A stretch of 64,000 bases of DNA from a bacterium. GTDB lineage: Bacteria > Bacteroidota > Ignavibacteria > Ignavibacteriales > Ignavibacteriaceae. Numbering within the stretch: position 1 is the stretch's first letter; the number at the start of each line of letters is the position of its first letter. Positions 62,060-64,000 of the stretch are shown here, piece by piece. Where the stretch lies: positions 62,001-126,000 of the forward strand of contig JADJWC010000002.1 of NCBI GenBank assembly GCA_016716565.1, given 5' to 3'. Under the pieces are notes generated by a model. It ran no database searches. It was not told the DNA's origin and saw only the letters and a list, made by a program, of their open reading frames with translations. Made by a program: the position numbers and the translations under genes.

Positions 62060-64000
62060 CTATTTAGCGTATTCGGAAGGGCTGACATTAAAATACTTTG
62101 TGAATGCTTTGCTGAAATGTGACGGGCTGTTGTAACCGACTTCGTATGCAACCTGGGTCACGGATAATCTTTTCTCAATTAGCATCTCGGCTGCACGTTT
62201 TAACCTGTAAGCTCGTATAAATTCACCCGGCGCCTGCCCTGTTATAGCCTGTATTTTTCTGTGAAGCTGCATACGGCTTACAAATAATTCTTTTGCAAAT
62301 TGTTCAGTATCGTATTCAACATCATCGAGATGTTTTTCAATAATGTCGTATGCTTTTTTAAGAAACTCATCATCAAGAGGATTTGTTGTTACTCTTTCCG
62401 GTCGTGGATGAATATCCTTACCGAATTTTTCTTTTAGTCTCCTCCTTTGCTCGATAAGATTTTTAATTCGTGTAAGAAGCTCTTTTGCATCAAATGGTTT
62501 TATAAGGTAATCATCAGCGCCGGTTTCAAGCCCTTCTATTTTATTATCGTGTGATGCTTTAGCAGTTAGAAGGATAACAGGTATATGTGAAGTGAGAAAT
62601 TCTGTTTTAATTATTCTGCAGAATTCTATCCCATCCATTTCTGGCATCATTACATCACTCACTATCAGATCAGGCATAATTTCTTTTGCTTTCTCAAGTC
62701 CCTGCTGACCGTTAACAGCTTCTTCAACTTTATAATGGCTATTGAGAACGTCTTTAATGTATTCACGCACATCACGGTTATCTTCAACAAGCAGAATCAG
62801 ATTTTTATTTTCTCTTAGGTCGTTACCAATATCTCCAGTTACCAACTCAGTTTTCTTCGTAAATACAGATTCATCAATGTAAATATTTTCGAGTTCCTGA
62901 ACAGAGCTCTCAACTATTTCATCATCTTTCAGATGATTTCTTCCCAACGGAAATTCAACAATAAACTCACTGCCGCTTGTCCCGACTTTGTCGGGATCGC
63001 CGACTTTACTATTCACACGAATACTTCCGTTGTGCAATTCGATGAGTTCCTTAATTAAAGCGAGACCTAATCCTGAACCTTCATATTCTCTTGTCTGTGA
63101 ACTGTCAACCTGGTAAAACCTGTCAAACAGTTTCGGCAGTTCATCTTCGGATATTCCAATGCCGGTGTCACGAACAGAAATACAAATAAATTCTGTTACC
63201 TTTGTTTGACCCACCCCTCGCCCCTCCAATGGAGGGGATAACGATCTTTTTGAAGTCCCCTCCTCCGGAGGGGATTTAGGGGTGGGTGAATAGATACCCA
63301 CCGTTATACTCCCACCTTCAGGCGTAAACTTGAATGCATTCGAAAGAAGGTTAGTGAGAATTTTTATCATCATTTCTTTGTCGAAGTAAAGCTCAATGGT
63401 ATCTTGTTCCGATTCTATCTTAAGATTAATGTCTTTCCGCTCTGCAAGAGATTCAAAAGACATTACAATTCCTTTTACAAAAGGAACGATATTACTCTTC
63501 GATGCTTTAATTTTCAGCTTGCCTGCTTCCAGTCTGGAAAGATCAAGAAGCTGGTTTATAAGATTCATCAGGCGGTGAGCATTTCTCCTGATAATTCCCG
63601 TAAGCTTTTCAATTTCATCTGCCGGAGTATCGGAAGTTAGTTTATCAATCGGACCAAGAATCAAAGTAAGCGGTGTTCTGAACTCGTGAGAAATATTTGC
63701 AAAGAAACGTGATTTCATTTTATCTGTTTCTTCTCTTTCCTGCAATTTCACTTCATCAAGCTTAACCTGGTTTTTTAATCTTAGTCGGTTCATTTCGTAT
63801 CGTCTCACTGCATAAAAAATGCTTAGCACGAATAAAATGTAAAACGTGTATGCCCACCATGTTGCCCAAAAAGGCGGCGAAATTATAATCTTAATTGATG
63901 CACCATCTTCATTCCAGACACCATCGAGATTACAGGCCTTAACTTTGAAAACATATTCGCCTGCATCAAGATTTGTATAAGTTGCATTTCTTTGAGTTCC
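62060..64000 (-). CDS. Hybrid two-component regulator (Y_Y_Y sensor, kinase, receiver, AraC output), 5' end outside window
   Basis: At least 646 residues; the gene runs off the right edge. Order: end of a Y_Y_Y domain (YTNLDAGEYVFKVKACNLDG), a membrane helix (about WAYTFYILFVLSIFYAV), HisKA with the His in FFANISHEFRTPLTL, HATPase (NLLSNAFKFTPEGG, DTGIGISEDELPKLF, GSGLGLALIKEL), a receiver with the phospho-acceptor Asp in DLIVSDVMMPEMDG, and an AraC-type helix-turn-helix (VTQVAYEVGYNSPSHFSKAF). This is the hybrid one-protein two-component class common in Bacteroidota. Two palindromic elements are inserted in frame in the ATPase region (62980-62996 and 63209-63287). It would sense a periplasmic ligand and regulate nearby genes. 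Confidence 0.92.
   Translation of the reverse strand, partial: GTQRNATYTNLDAGEYVFKVKACNLDGVWNEDGASIKIIISPPFWATWWAYTFYILFVLSIFYAVRRYEMNRLRLKNQVKLDEVKLQEREETDKMKSRFFANISHEFRTPLTLILGPIDKLTSDTPADEIEKLTGIIRRNAHRLMNLINQLLDLSRLEAGKLKIKASKSNIVPFVKGIVMSFESLAERKDINLKIESEQDTIELYFDKEMMIKILTNLLSNAFKFTPEGGSITVGIYSPTPKSPPEEGTSKRSLSPPLEGRGVGQTKVTEFICISVRDTGIGISEDELPKLFDRFYQVDSSQTREYEGSGLGLALIKELIELHNGSIRVNSKVGDPDKVGTSGSEFIVEFPLGRNHLKDDEIVESSVQELENIYIDESVFTKKTELVTGDIGNDLRENKNLILLVEDNRDVREYIKDVLNSHYKVEEAVNGQQGLEKAKEIMPDLIVSDVMMPEMDGIEFCRIIKTEFLTSHIPVILLTAKASHDNKIEGLETGADDYLIKPFDAKELLTRIKNLIEQRRRLKEKFGKDIHPRPERVTTNPLDDEFLKKAYDIIEKHLDDVEYDTEQFAKELFVSRMQLHRKIQAITGQAPGEFIRAYRLKRAAEMLIEKRLSVTQVAYEVGYNSPSHFSKAFTKYFNVSPSEYAK
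62980..62996. repeat. Palindrome inside the hybrid regulator gene
   Basis: TCCCGAC (62980-62986), three bases, GTCGGGA (62990-62996). It encodes part of GDPDKVGTSG, between the RVNSKVG and SEFIVEF segments that are usually adjacent. Related in sequence to the hairpin at 61815-61834. Confidence 0.7.
63209..63287. repeat. 79-bp compound palindromic element inserted in the kinase coding region
   Basis: Terminal ACCCACCCCT and AGGGGTGGGT are perfect inverted ends (63209-63218 and 63278-63287). Inside are CCCCTCC-AAT-GGAGGGG (63221-63237) and CCCCTCC-TCC-GGAGGGG (63257-63273). The extra peptide, from PTPKSPPEEG to PPLEGRGVGQ, is 27 residues, an exact 81 bases. Confidence 0.85.

Noticed and set aside
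1..64000. tRNA or rRNA genes
   Set aside because: No stretch resembled a tRNA cloverleaf or conserved rRNA sequence by eye.

Overview
The window looks like a chromosome segment from a low-GC member of the Bacteroidota/Ignavibacteriota side of the FCB group, most likely an Ignavibacteria-type organism. The evidence is type IX secretion C-terminal sorting domains on two giant secreted proteins, a MoxR/Bat operon, menaquinone as the quinone, multiheme c-type cytochromes, AT-rich spacers and many short palindromic repeats. No rRNA, tRNA, CRISPR array, phage or insertion sequence with a transposase was seen.

Layout. 1-6753 (minus): moxR, DUF58, a BatD-like anchor protein, batA, batB, batC, batD; batD is cut by the window edge. 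6963-9981: a propeller protein with a degenerate phosphoesterase domain, a HAD phosphatase and a broken DUF3788 gene. 10014-15404 (minus): a very large gingipain-family (C25) T9SS protein. 15469-19629 (minus): WecG/TagA-type and GT4 glycosyltransferases and a polytopic membrane protein. 19693-23521 (minus): TPR lipoprotein, DUF4292 lipoprotein and EnvC-like protein. 23721-27758 (plus): envelope proteins, including a tyrosine-rich lipoprotein and an outer-membrane barrel. 27890-36601: rsgA and a menaquinone cluster (menF-D-H-B-A-E plus a convergent thioesterase). 36792-42436: small-protein, amidase, asd, and an NtrB/NtrC-like pair. 42627-49585 (plus): an electron-transfer cluster with a monoheme cytochrome, a 13-heme cytochrome c fused to cytochrome b, a 19-heme cytochrome, a separate cytochrome b and a 7-heme NapC-type protein. 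49773-53848: VWA and VIT-VWA proteins and DUF2721. 53939-61381 (minus): a tricorn-like S41 protease and a T9SS propeller protein. 62060 to the end (minus): a one-protein hybrid two-component regulator, cut by the window edge.

How it fits together. The men genes make the menaquinone that the cytochrome b/c proteins would oxidise, passing electrons through more than 35 haems; by analogy with Geobacter Cbc complexes this may feed periplasmic or extracellular acceptors. Much of the rest is cell-envelope biology.

Two observations stand out. First, at least six genes are broken by indels, nearly all equivalent to loss of one base, with both halves perfectly conserved around the break; this looks more like residual sequencing error than decay, but needs read-level checking. 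Second, short palindromic elements are scattered through the right half, and two sit in frame inside the histidine-kinase gene at the right edge, adding peptides between conserved ATPase motifs.
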